DNA of 35,610 nt from DAOTVY01 sp041082245 (GTDB taxonomy: Bacteria; Chloroflexota; Chloroflexia; DTKN01). Under the pieces are notes generated by a model. That model worked only from the letters and a program-made list of their open reading frames with translations. It did not search any database and was not told the origin of the DNA. Where the stretch lies: positions 1-35,610 of the forward strand of contig JBDOIE010000178.1 of NCBI GenBank assembly GCA_041082245.1. Direction: 5' to 3'. Position numbers and translations under genes: made by a program. Positions 7,687 through 15,319 of the stretch are shown one piece after another. The first letter of the stretch is position 1. The number at the start of each line of letters is the position of its first letter.

Positions 7687-8697
7687 CTACCCCTCCAGGC
7701 TGCGCAGCGCCAGCGCTGTGGCACCGACCACGACGGAGGTTTCCCCCAGTTCGCCCAGCACGATCCGCACCGCCTGGCCCGGTACCGGCATCGAGAGCGC
7801 GCGCACCTCTTCCCGCAACGGCTCCAGGAGCTCCTGTCCGGCGAGCCGGGCGACGATGCCGCCCAGGACAACCATCTCTGGATTCAGCAGGTTCGTCAGG
7901 TTCGCCACCGCCACCGCCAGGTAATGCGCCGCCTCGCGCAGCACCTGCCGACAGGCCGCGTCCCCTTCTCGGGCCGCGTCCACCACGTGGTGCAGGCGCA
8001 GGCCCTGGGGGTCATCCCGCCCGCGCCTGTCCAGCACGGAGCCTTCCCCGGCGAGTTCGCGCGCCCGGGCGATCAGAGCAGGCGCCGAAACGAGCGCTTC
8101 CAGGTGGCCCCGCTGCCCGCAGCTGCACAGGGGCCCGTTTTCCAGCACCAGCGTGTGCCCGATCTCCCCTGCTGTGGTCGTTACCCCACGGTAAAGCTGC
8201 CCGCCCAGCACCATCCCGCCGCCCACGCCGCTGCTCAGGTGGATGTAAAAGAGGTCGTGCACCCCGCGGCCGGCACCGTACAATGCTTCCCCGAGCGCCG
8301 TCACGCGGGCATCGTTGTCCACCAGCGTCGTGACGTCGAACGCCTCCTCGAATACCTGCCGCAACGGGTACCGCTCCCAGCCCGGAAAACGGTGTGAGAC
8401 GATCGTCACACCCTGCTCGACGTCGACCGGTCCTCCGAACCCCACGCCCACCCGCACGAGCTGTTCCCGACGGACACCCGCCTGCTGGAGGAGATCCCGC
8501 GCCATCTCGAGGGCCGCCAGCACCGCCTGCGGGGCGGGCAGCCCGGCATCGAGCGGTTGCTGGACCGTGCGCAGCAGCTCCCCAGTCGTGCTGGCAAGTG
8601 CCACCTGCAACCCGTATCCGCCGATGTCCACCCCCAGCAGGTAGCCGCCAAGCCCAAGGAGCGAACCGGTGCGCCGACCCACTTTCCGTTCTCTCAC
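7687..8697 (-). CDS. ROK family sugar kinase (glucokinase-like)
   Basis: A 336-aa ROK-family protein with no N-terminal DNA-binding domain, so an enzyme rather than a NagC/XylR-type repressor. Near the N terminus YLLGVDIGGYGLQVAL is the phosphate-binding strand-loop (GGY where GGT is usual). VDNDARVTALGEAL contains the catalytic-base Asp, SSGVGGGMV is the adenosine-side loop, and GEIGHTLV is followed by CSCGQRGHLE. In that zinc motif (usually CxCGxxGC) the last ligand is His. The start is GTG at 8697, 6-7 nt after AGGAGG. Glucose is the likeliest substrate, but ROK kinases vary (mannose, fructose, N-acetyl sugars). Confidence 0.88.
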   Translation of the reverse strand: MRERKVGRRTGSLLGLGGYLLGVDIGGYGLQVALASTTGELLRTVQQPLDAGLPAPQAVLAALEMARDLLQQAGVRREQLVRVGVGFGGPVDVEQGVTIVSHRFPGWERYPLRQVFEEAFDVTTLVDNDARVTALGEALYGAGRGVHDLFYIHLSSGVGGGMVLGGQLYRGVTTTAGEIGHTLVLENGPLCSCGQRGHLEALVSAPALIARARELAGEGSVLDRRGRDDPQGLRLHHVVDAAREGDAACRQVLREAAHYLAVAVANLTNLLNPEMVVLGGIVARLAGQELLEPLREEVRALSMPVPGQAVRIVLGELGETSVVVGATALALRSLEG

Positions 8698-8731
8698 CGC
8701 GACCTCCTGCGCCGCGCGTTGCGGAGCGGCT

Positions 8732-10123
8732 TCAAAGATAAGGCTTGATCCGACGGGCGATCCGTCGACAGGCCTCGCCGAAGAAGGCGATATCGGCTTC
8801 CGCGTGGGCAGTGCTCACCGCCCCGAGGCCGTGGACCGTGTGCACGTCTTCCACCAGGAAGGCCAACCGCAGCAGTTCCTCGCTCAAAAAGTTGTCGCAG
8901 AGTGCAGGGTTGTGCAGGGCTTCCGGCGTGTCCAGAGGCGTATCCTCCCGGAACGGGAACCGGATGGCAGCAACGGAGCTTCCCGGCAACGCCTCGTTGC
9001 CGTACCCTGTGCAGCGCGCCAGGATCCCTTCATCGGCGAACGCCTGCTCTGCGGTACGTCGGGTGAGTTCCCCGAGTTCCGCGAGGCGGGGATAGATCTC
9101 CCCTTCGTGCGCCACCAGGTATTCCATCATCGTCCGGGCCGCCAGGAGAGAGGCCGGATGTGCCGAGTAGGTCCCGCCGGAGAAGCGCACCCGCAGGCCG
9201 GTCGAGCGGCCGGCCAGCTCCATCACATCTGCCCGGCCCGCCACCGCGGCGACCGGCATGCCGCCTCCCATCACCTTGCCGAATGTGGCCAGGTCGGGCC
9301 GCACCCCGTAGAGCGCACCGGCGTCTCCGGCCCGGAAGCGAAAGCCGGAGATGATCTCGTCGAAGATGAGGAGCGCGCCGTACTGTTCCGTCAGCTCCCG
9401 CGCCAGCCGCAGGTACTCCAGGCTCGCGGGGATAAACCCGCCGGCCCCGATGAACGGCTCGACGATGAAACAGGCCAGGCGATCCCCGTATGTGCGAAAG
9501 GCTGCCTGCAGGGCATCTGTATCGTTGAAACCGGTCACGATCACCTGGTCTGTAACCGCTGCCGGGAAGCCCTCCCCTTCGACCCCCTGGTAGCCCTGAG
9601 CGCCGAAATGCACCCCTTTCAAGCCCCAGGGCTGTGCTCCGTGCCACCCCCCACCGACCTTGAGCACGAGTTCCCGGCCGGTAAAGGCGCGCGCCAGCAT
9701 CACCGCGTACATCGTCGCCAGGCTACCGCTGGTGGTGAAACGCACGCGCTCCGCGCCCGTCTGCCGGCACAGGATCTCGGCCGTCTCCACCTGGAGGCGA
9801 TCGGCCATGCCCGTCTGCAGCCCGAACCCGTCACGGAAGGCACGCGCCAGGGTCGAAGTGATCAACTCCGGGTTGTGCCCCAGGATGTTCGCAAAGTGTC
9901 CCTGCCAGAAGTCGAGGATCCGGTGGCCGTCTTCGTCCTCCAGCCAGGCCCCATGCGCGGCCACGATGCGGGGAGGGAACGGCTCCACCAGCCGCAGCGT
10001 ATGGCTTCCGCCGTCCACCATCCAGCGTTTCGCTTCGCGATGCAGCTCGGCAGACCGGGGGGAATGGCGCGTGTACGCTTCGGCCAGTTCGTTCAGCAAG
10101 CGGCTGTAGTCACGTTGCTTCAT
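8732..10123 (-). CDS. Class III (PLP-dependent) aminotransferase, glutamate-1-semialdehyde aminomutase-like
   Basis: A 463-aa PLP enzyme of the class III family. RFTTSGSLATMYAVMLARAF binds the cofactor phosphate, LLIFDEIISGFR holds the Asp that contacts the pyridine nitrogen, and TFGKVMGGGMPVAA carries the Schiff-base lysine. These are close to HemL, but the substrate loop after GGGWHGAQPWG is not that of a standard HemL and no haem gene is nearby. I call it a HemL-like aminotransferase of unknown substrate. The ATG at 10123 has AAGGAG about 11 nt upstream; a longer in-frame reading would run through the promoter region. It heads an operon with the ROK kinase (34 bp gap) and the archaemetzincin gene. 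Confidence 0.85.
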   Translation of the reverse strand: MKQRDYSRLLNELAEAYTRHSPRSAELHREAKRWMVDGGSHTLRLVEPFPPRIVAAHGAWLEDEDGHRILDFWQGHFANILGHNPELITSTLARAFRDGFGLQTGMADRLQVETAEILCRQTGAERVRFTTSGSLATMYAVMLARAFTGRELVLKVGGGWHGAQPWGLKGVHFGAQGYQGVEGEGFPAAVTDQVIVTGFNDTDALQAAFRTYGDRLACFIVEPFIGAGGFIPASLEYLRLARELTEQYGALLIFDEIISGFRFRAGDAGALYGVRPDLATFGKVMGGGMPVAAVAGRADVMELAGRSTGLRVRFSGGTYSAHPASLLAARTMMEYLVAHEGEIYPRLAELGELTRRTAEQAFADEGILARCTGYGNEALPGSSVAAIRFPFREDTPLDTPEALHNPALCDNFLSEELLRLAFLVEDVHTVHGLGAVSTAHAEADIAFFGEACRRIARRIKPYL

Positions 10124-10168
10124 GTTGGGCAATCTCCTTCGTCCTGGACAGCGCAGAACACCGGCCCC

Positions 10169-10203
10169 ATTATACACCATCTCCCCGGAAAATGTGTTAT
10201 AAT
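10169..10203. promoter_or_regulatory. Back-to-back divergent promoters (aminotransferase / topoisomerase IB)
   Basis: Two perfect TATAAT -10 boxes face outward: minus strand at 10174-10169 for the aminotransferase operon, and plus strand at 10198-10203 for topoisomerase IB. The plus box is preceded by TGT, an extended -10. Together they form a near-perfect dyad, ATTATACAC ... GTGTTATAAT, over about 35 bp. Neither has a convincing -35. The overlap means RNA polymerase binding in one direction should exclude the other. Confidence 0.6.
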
Positions 10204-10277
10204 GGCGCGGCACTGCGGGGATCCCACGCTGCGCTATGTTTTCCCTGCTGTGCGAAACACCGTTCTGGAGCGTGTGG

Positions 10278-12086
10278 ATGTTGGAACAGCTCATCCATAA
10301 CGGCGTCGCTGTGCCCGAACCGCACGAGCCCCGTGGGCTGGTGCTCACGATCCGCGGCCGCCCGGTGGCCCTTACCCCTGCGCAGGAAGAGATGGCGCTG
10401 GCCTGGGCGAAAAAGCAGGGCACTCCTTACGTCGAGGACCGGACCTTTGTCCGCAATTTCCTTGCCGACTTTAGCCGGGAACTCGGGTACGATCCTCCTC
10501 TCACACTGGAGGAGATCGACTTCGGGCCGGCCATCCGCCTCGTGGAGGAAGAAAAAGAGGCCCGCGCGCGGATGAGTCGCGAAGAGCGCAAAGAGCTCGC
10601 TGCCCGGCGCAAGGCGCAGCGCGAGGCATTGCGGGAACGGTACGGCTATGTGATCGTGAACGGCGAGCGGGTGGAGCTCGCCAACTACATCGTCGAACCG
10701 AGCGGCATCTTCATGGGTCGCGGAGATCACCCGCTCCGCGGGCGCTGGAAACCCGGGCCCCGACAGAGCGACATCACCCTGAACCTCAGTCCGGACGCCC
10801 CCCGGCCGCCTGGCGAGTGGGCTGCGATCGTGTGGGAGCCGGACGCGCTGTGGGTCGCACGCTGGCAGGACAAACTTTCCGGGAAGATGAAGTACGTCTG
10901 GTTGGGCGATACGGCGCCCATCAAGCAGGCGCGCGAGGCCCAGAAATTCGACCAGGCGCACGAACTGGAGGCCAACCTGCAGATCGTCCGCGAGCAGATC
11001 GCCCGCGACCTGGACGCTGCGGATCCCAAGCGGCGCATGCTGGCAACCGTGTGCTACCTGATCGACGCCCTTTGCATGCGCGTAGGCGACGAGAAAGACC
11101 CGGACGAAGCGGACACGGTGGGCGCGACCACGTTGCGTCCGGAACAGGTGCGGCTTCACCCGGACGGCACGGCCGAGTTCCGCTTCCTGGGGAAAGACTC
11201 GGTGCTCTGGCATAAGAAGATCGCGCTCCCGGACGCGGTACGCCGCAACCTGGCCGAAAGGATCGCGGAGGCGCGTCCGCCCGCGAACGCGAAGAACCCG
11301 GGGAAACGCCACCCGACCCGCGAAAAGCCTCAGCTGTTCCCGGACATCAGCAGCCGGGACGTGAACGCCTACCTCTCCAGCATCGTCCCCGGGCTGACGG
11401 CGAAGGTATTCCGCACCCACCACGCGACTATGGCGGTCGCGCGGAGCCTTGCCACCTCTGGCGTGGGCGCCGAGGATCCAGAATATGTGAAGTGGAAGGC
11501 CGCGAGCCTCGCCAACCTGGAGGCGGCCATCCTGTGTAACCACACCAAGAAGGCTCCTGCAAACTGGGCGGCGAGCCGCAAGCGGATGGAAGAACAGCAG
11601 GCACGTGCTCAGGAACACTGCCGCCGTTTGCAGGAGAAGGTGCGTGCGGCGGAGCAGGCGCTCGCCGCGCTCCGACGCGAGGCCCGGGAGAAGGTCGCTG
11701 CCGCACCGCCAGCGCGGCGCACGGCCCTCCGGGAACGGTACGAAGCGCGCCTGGAAACAGCTACCCGGAAACTCGCCCTCGCCCGACAACAGCTGGAGCG
11801 GGCACGTCTGGCGCTGGGACGCGTCCGCGCTCAGGCCGAGATCGCCGCCAAAAAGCGTACCTGGAACCTGACCACCAGCCTGAAATCGTACATCGATCCC
11901 CGGGTGTTCACCTGCTGGGGCGAGCAGGTCGGCTACGACGTGCTCGAAAAGTACTACCCAAAGACGCTGCGTCGGCGCTTCGCATGGGCCAAGGGGTACC
12001 CGGTTCCTTCCCCGTGGCCGTCGGAAGCGCCGACCCCTGTGCCTTCAGGCGAGATCGCCACGGGCGCATCGACGGAAGAAGCGTAA
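10278..12086 (+). CDS. DNA topoisomerase IB, eukaryotic/thaumarchaeal full-length type
   Basis: A 602-aa type IB topoisomerase that relaxes supercoils by a 3'-phosphotyrosine intermediate. It is not the short poxvirus-like form usual in bacteria. It has the large N-terminal DNA-clamp domain (GIFMGRGDHPLRGRWKPG), then the catalytic core. All five catalytic positions are present: Arg268 in CMRVGDEKDPDEADTVG, Lys306 in FLGKDSV, Arg379 in LTAKVFRTHH, His422 in ILCNHTKKAP and Tyr538 in SYIDPRVF (human Arg488, Lys532, Arg590, His632, Tyr723). A charged helical linker (about 430-520) precedes the tyrosine. I prefer the ATG at 10278 (GGAG 8 nt upstream; protein starts MLEQLIHNGV); an in-frame ATG at 10236 would add 14 residues. 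It is followed 18 bp later by a methyltransferase gene. Confidence 0.95.
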   Translation: MLEQLIHNGVAVPEPHEPRGLVLTIRGRPVALTPAQEEMALAWAKKQGTPYVEDRTFVRNFLADFSRELGYDPPLTLEEIDFGPAIRLVEEEKEARARMSREERKELAARRKAQREALRERYGYVIVNGERVELANYIVEPSGIFMGRGDHPLRGRWKPGPRQSDITLNLSPDAPRPPGEWAAIVWEPDALWVARWQDKLSGKMKYVWLGDTAPIKQAREAQKFDQAHELEANLQIVREQIARDLDAADPKRRMLATVCYLIDALCMRVGDEKDPDEADTVGATTLRPEQVRLHPDGTAEFRFLGKDSVLWHKKIALPDAVRRNLAERIAEARPPANAKNPGKRHPTREKPQLFPDISSRDVNAYLSSIVPGLTAKVFRTHHATMAVARSLATSGVGAEDPEYVKWKAASLANLEAAILCNHTKKAPANWAASRKRMEEQQARAQEHCRRLQEKVRAAEQALAALRREAREKVAAAPPARRTALRERYEARLETATRKLALARQQLERARLALGRVRAQAEIAAKKRTWNLTTSLKSYIDPRVFTCWGEQVGYDVLEKYYPKTLRRRFAWAKGYPVPSPWPSEAPTPVPSGEIATGASTEEA

Positions 12087-12104
12087 GCCTCCGAAGGGGG
12101 AGCC

Positions 12105-13079
12105 ATGCTCTCGGGAGCACAGGTCGGACAGGAAGAGATGCTTTCTTCCTGTCCCCTGTGCCGAGACTCCCGCGCCGTACGGCTCCTGGAGCGGCGGGAC
12201 CGGCTGGGGACGGAGACCTTTGCCTACTTCCGCTGTACCCGGTGTGGGCTGATCCGGATAGCACCGCGGCCGGCACCCGAAGGTCTACGGCGCTATTACC
12301 CCGCGCAGTACGAAGCCTACCAGGAAGCGCAGGAGCCGTGGTGGCAGCGGTGGGGCCGCCGGAGGGGATGGCAGCGGCGCATTCGCTTCCTGCGGCGGCA
12401 TCTGCCCGTACGCACTGGAAAGGTGCTCGACGTGGGCTGTGCCACGGGCGAGTTCCTGGCGGAGATGCAGCGGCTCGGCTGGGAGACCTGGGGACTCGAG
12501 CCGCACCCGGACGCAGCGGCGCGCGCCCAACAAAAGCTCTGCGGTGGACACGTTCTGTCCGCTTCGCTGGAGGAAGCTGACCTCCCGGCAAGCTCCTTCG
12601 ACCTGATCACCCTGTGGGACGTGCTCGAGCACCTCCCGGATCCGGTGCACAGCCTGCAAAAGGTCGTGCACTGGCTCCGGCCGCGGGGACTCGTTGCTCT
12701 CGGGGTCCCGCACCTGGAAAGCCTGGATGCATGCCTGTTCGGTCGCCACTGGATCGGGTGGGATGCCCCCCGCCACCTTTTCCTCTTTCCCCGGACGACG
12801 CTCCGGAACGTCGCTTCCCGGGTCGGTTTGCAGGAGATCGCCCGTGGGTGTGTGTACGGCGGCTACGGGTCTTTCCTCCTCAGCCTGGAAACCCTCCTTC
12901 AGCAGACCGGCCACGAAAAGCTCCTCCGCCTCGCGCGGGCCCGGGTCTGGCGTTACTTGCTCTGGCCCTATTTCCGCCTGGCCGAAGCCTGTGACCGGGG
13001 CCCGGTATGCACCTACCTGTTCTCCATCAGGTCAGCAGACAGTCAGGCGACAGCCACCTCGGAGGTGACGATCGCCTGA
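12105..13079 (+). CDS. SAM-dependent methyltransferase with N-terminal zinc ribbon
   Basis: A 324-aa class I methyltransferase. Residues about 15-55 form a four-cysteine zinc ribbon (CPLC ... CTRCG), as in many methyltransferases of sugar and surface-polysaccharide pathways. The SAM-binding motif I is VLDVGCATGEFLAEM, with an acidic motif II and SFDLITLWDVLEHLPDP. The C-terminal third (HWIGWDAPRHLFLF, then the LETLLQQ region) is typical of these enzymes. The ATG at 12105 follows AAGGGGGAG, 18 bp after the topoisomerase stop, so the two are probably co-transcribed. I see no functional link. The substrate is unknown. Confidence 0.85.
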   Translation: MLSGAQVGQEEMLSSCPLCRDSRAVRLLERRDRLGTETFAYFRCTRCGLIRIAPRPAPEGLRRYYPAQYEAYQEAQEPWWQRWGRRRGWQRRIRFLRRHLPVRTGKVLDVGCATGEFLAEMQRLGWETWGLEPHPDAAARAQQKLCGGHVLSASLEEADLPASSFDLITLWDVLEHLPDPVHSLQKVVHWLRPRGLVALGVPHLESLDACLFGRHWIGWDAPRHLFLFPRTTLRNVASRVGLQEIARGCVYGGYGSFLLSLETLLQQTGHEKLLRLARARVWRYLLWPYFRLAEACDRGPVCTYLFSIRSADSQATATSEVTIA

Positions 13080-13108
13080 CCGTCACGCACGATGTGTCTT
13101 TCCACCAT

Positions 13109-13137
13109 TTGCGGAATACCCTTCTTCCGGCTATAAT
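13109..13137 (+). promoter_or_regulatory. Promoter of the Crp/Fnr-family gene
   Basis: TTGCGG (13109-13114) and a perfect TATAAT (13132-13137) are 17 bp apart, about 37 bp upstream of the ATG at 13175. This marks the start of a new transcription unit after the methyltransferase. Confidence 0.6.
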
Positions 13138-13174
13138 GACGGCGTCGGTGTACCCGGTCCGGAGAGAGGGCGGT

Positions 13175-13867
13175 ATGGATCCTGAAAAGGTGCGTTTCTT
13201 AAGGTCGACCGACCTGTTTCAGGACCTGAGCGAGGAGGAGCTCACAGCACTGGAGCACCGCATTCCGACGATCACGATTCCTGCGGGCCAGCTGATCTAC
13301 TCGCCGGAAGAGCCCGCCGCGGCGCTGTTCCTCTTAAAGTCGGGGCGCGTGCGCTTGTTCCGGATTTCGCCCGAGGGAAAATCTCTCACGCTGGCCATCG
13401 TGGAACCGGGGGCGGTCTTTGGAGAACTGGCGCTTTTGGGGCCAGGAACTCACGATTCTTTTGCGGAAGCGCTGGATGACTCTGTGATCTGGAGCCTCAG
13501 CACGCGCGACGTCCAGGAAGTGTTGCTCGCCAACCCGCGGATCGCCCGTCGCCTTCTGGAATTGATCGGGCAGAGGTTGACGGCAACCGAGCGGAAACTC
13601 GAGGATTTCGCCTTCAAGCGCGTGCCGGCACGATTGGCGACGCTGCTCCTGGAACTCGGACGGGCGTCCGCCGGACAGGAGGGAAACCCAATCCCCCTTC
13701 GCGCCCGGTACACACACCAGCAACTCGCCGAGATGATCGGTTCCTACCGCGAAACGGTCACCAAGGTGCTGAACGAGTTTCGCGCAGAGGGGCTCATCCG
13801 GTTCGAGCGCGGGTACATTCAGCTCGTGGACCTCGCGGGCTTGCGGCGGAAAGCGGGCCGCTCCTGA
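13175..13867 (+). CDS. Crp/Fnr-family transcriptional regulator
   Basis: A 230-aa one-component regulator. Residues about 10-125 form a cyclic-nucleotide-binding-type beta-barrel (GQLIYSPEEPAAALFLLKSG, then VFGELALLG), followed by a dimerisation helix and a winged helix-turn-helix (YTHQQLAEMIGSYRETVTKV, then FRAEGLIRF). No Fnr-type N-terminal cysteine cluster is present, so it does not look like a direct oxygen sensor by Fe-S. The effector is unknown. I chose the ATG at 13175 (AGAGGG upstream, family-typical start). A 134-bp gap separates it from murA, and its targets cannot be inferred. Confidence 0.9.
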   Translation: MDPEKVRFLRSTDLFQDLSEEELTALEHRIPTITIPAGQLIYSPEEPAAALFLLKSGRVRLFRISPEGKSLTLAIVEPGAVFGELALLGPGTHDSFAEALDDSVIWSLSTRDVQEVLLANPRIARRLLELIGQRLTATERKLEDFAFKRVPARLATLLLELGRASAGQEGNPIPLRARYTHQQLAEMIGSYRETVTKVLNEFRAEGLIRFERGYIQLVDLAGLRRKAGRS

Positions 13868-13901
13868 GCGGCGACCTCCGTACACGCGAACCGGACGTCG
13901 G

Positions 13902-13924
13902 GAGGACGTGGCCCAGACGTCCTC
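13902..13924. promoter_or_regulatory. Dyad in the leader of murA
   Basis: GAGGACGT (13902-13909) and ACGTCCTC (13917-13924) form a perfect 8-bp inverted repeat with a 7-nt loop. CGTACA (13879-13884) and TGTACG (13925-13930) form an outer pair, offset by a bulge. There is no T-run, so it is not a good terminator. It may be an operator or RNA hairpin between the Crp/Fnr gene and murA. Function is unproven. Confidence 0.3.
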
Positions 13925-14001
13925 TGTACGACAGGCCGGGCAAGCGACCCTGCGGGATGATGAGGCAGGTGGCATCCTCAGGAAAAGGAGGTCGGAGGAA
14001 G

Positions 14002-15303
14002 ATGAGGACTCCAAGACCGGAACGATTTGTGATCGAAGGCGGAATACCGCTTTCCGGAGAGGTTCGGCCGGCGGGAAACAAGAACGCTGCCCTGCCGGCC
14101 CTGGCCGCCGCGCTTCTGACCGATGAGCGGGTCGTGCTGCACAACATACCCCGCATCCGCGATGTGGAAACGATGCTCGCGATCCTGGACGACCTGGGCG
14201 TCCAGATCGAGTGGCTTGGAGAACACGATGTCGCGCTCACAGCGCGCACGCTGCGCAAGTGCGCCCTGGATCCGACGCTGGCACGCGAAATCCGCGCTTC
14301 TATCCTCCTGGCCGGCCCTTTGCTCGCACGCTGCGGGGCGGTAGAACTGCCACCACCGGGAGGGGACGTGATCGGGCGGCGGCGCGTCGACACCCACTTC
14401 CTTTCCCTGCACGCCCTCGGGGCGACGGTCGAAGCCAACCATGTCCGCTACATTCTGAAAGCGCCCAGGGGACTCTGGGGCAGCGATATCTTCCAGGATG
14501 AGGCGAGCGTAACCGCTACCGAGAACGCGATCATGGCCGCGGTCACCGCCCGCGGGCGGACGGTGCTCTGCAACGCCGCCTCGGAGCCGCACGTCCAGGA
14601 CCTGTGCCACATGCTGAACGCGCTCGGCGCACGGATCGAGGGGATCGGCAGCAACCGGCTGGTGATCGAGGGCGTCGATCGGCTCCACGGCGGCGAGTAC
14701 ACGATCGGGCCGGACAACATCGAGGTCGGCAGCTTCATCGGGCTCGCCGCAGCAACCGGAAGCGAGCTCCTGATTCGCGGGGCGGCCCCCGAACAGCACC
14801 GGATGACCCGGCTGGCCTTCGGACGCCTGGGCGTCTCCTGGGACGTGCGCGGCGAGGATATCTGGGTTCCCGGCAGCCAGGAGCTCGTGGTGCGGGACGA
14901 AGCGGATGGCAGCATCCCCAAGATCGACGATGGTCCCTGGCCGGCCTTCCCGGCGGACCTCGTGAGCATCGCGGTCGTGCTCGCGACCCAGGCCCGGGGG
15001 ACGATCCTGATCCACGAGAAGATGTACGAGAGCCGCCTTTACTTCGTGGACAAACTGATCGCCATGGGCGCGCGCATCATCGCCTGCGACCCCCACCGGG
15101 TGGTCGTCACCGGGCCGGCCCGGTTGCACGGCGAGGAAATGGAAAGCCCAGACATCCGTGCCGGGATGGCGCTCGTGATCGCCGCGCTCTGTGCCGAAGG
15201 GACAAGCATCATCCGCAATATCCGGCAGATCGACCGGGGATACGAACGGCTCGAGGAACGACTGCAGGCGCTAGGGGCACGCATCTGGCGGGAGCCGCTC
15301 TGA
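14002..15303 (+). CDS. murA: UDP-N-acetylglucosamine 1-carboxyvinyltransferase (Cys-to-Asp active site)
   Basis: The 433-aa EPSP synthase-fold enzyme adds enolpyruvate from PEP to UDP-GlcNAc, the first committed step of peptidoglycan synthesis. The start region GEVRPAGNKNAALPALAAAL and the ATENAIMAA and GPDNIEVGSFIGLAA segments are family hallmarks. The mobile catalytic loop reads GGDVIGRRRVDTH. Asp122 stands where most MurA enzymes have the Cys (Cys115 in E. coli) that fosfomycin alkylates. The same Cys-to-Asp change is known in Mycobacterium and Chlamydia and gives natural fosfomycin insensitivity. I chose the ATG at 14002, after AAGGAGG and GGAGGAAG. The Kelch regulator gene follows after 16 bp. 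Confidence 0.93.
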   Translation: MRTPRPERFVIEGGIPLSGEVRPAGNKNAALPALAAALLTDERVVLHNIPRIRDVETMLAILDDLGVQIEWLGEHDVALTARTLRKCALDPTLAREIRASILLAGPLLARCGAVELPPPGGDVIGRRRVDTHFLSLHALGATVEANHVRYILKAPRGLWGSDIFQDEASVTATENAIMAAVTARGRTVLCNAASEPHVQDLCHMLNALGARIEGIGSNRLVIEGVDRLHGGEYTIGPDNIEVGSFIGLAAATGSELLIRGAAPEQHRMTRLAFGRLGVSWDVRGEDIWVPGSQELVVRDEADGSIPKIDDGPWPAFPADLVSIAVVLATQARGTILIHEKMYESRLYFVDKLIAMGARIIACDPHRVVVTGPARLHGEEMESPDIRAGMALVIAALCAEGTSIIRNIRQIDRGYERLEERLQALGARIWREPL

Positions 15304-15319
15304 ATTTCCGGAGGAGGCT

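Noticed and set aside
10236..10277. Upstream ATG of topoisomerase IB (14 extra residues)
   Set aside because: The ATG at 10278 has the better-placed GGAG and gives the N terminus expected for the family. The upstream start remains possible.
13902..13924. Intrinsic terminator between the Crp/Fnr gene and murA
   Set aside because: The stem is short (8 bp) and not followed by a T-rich run. Kept as a possible operator only.
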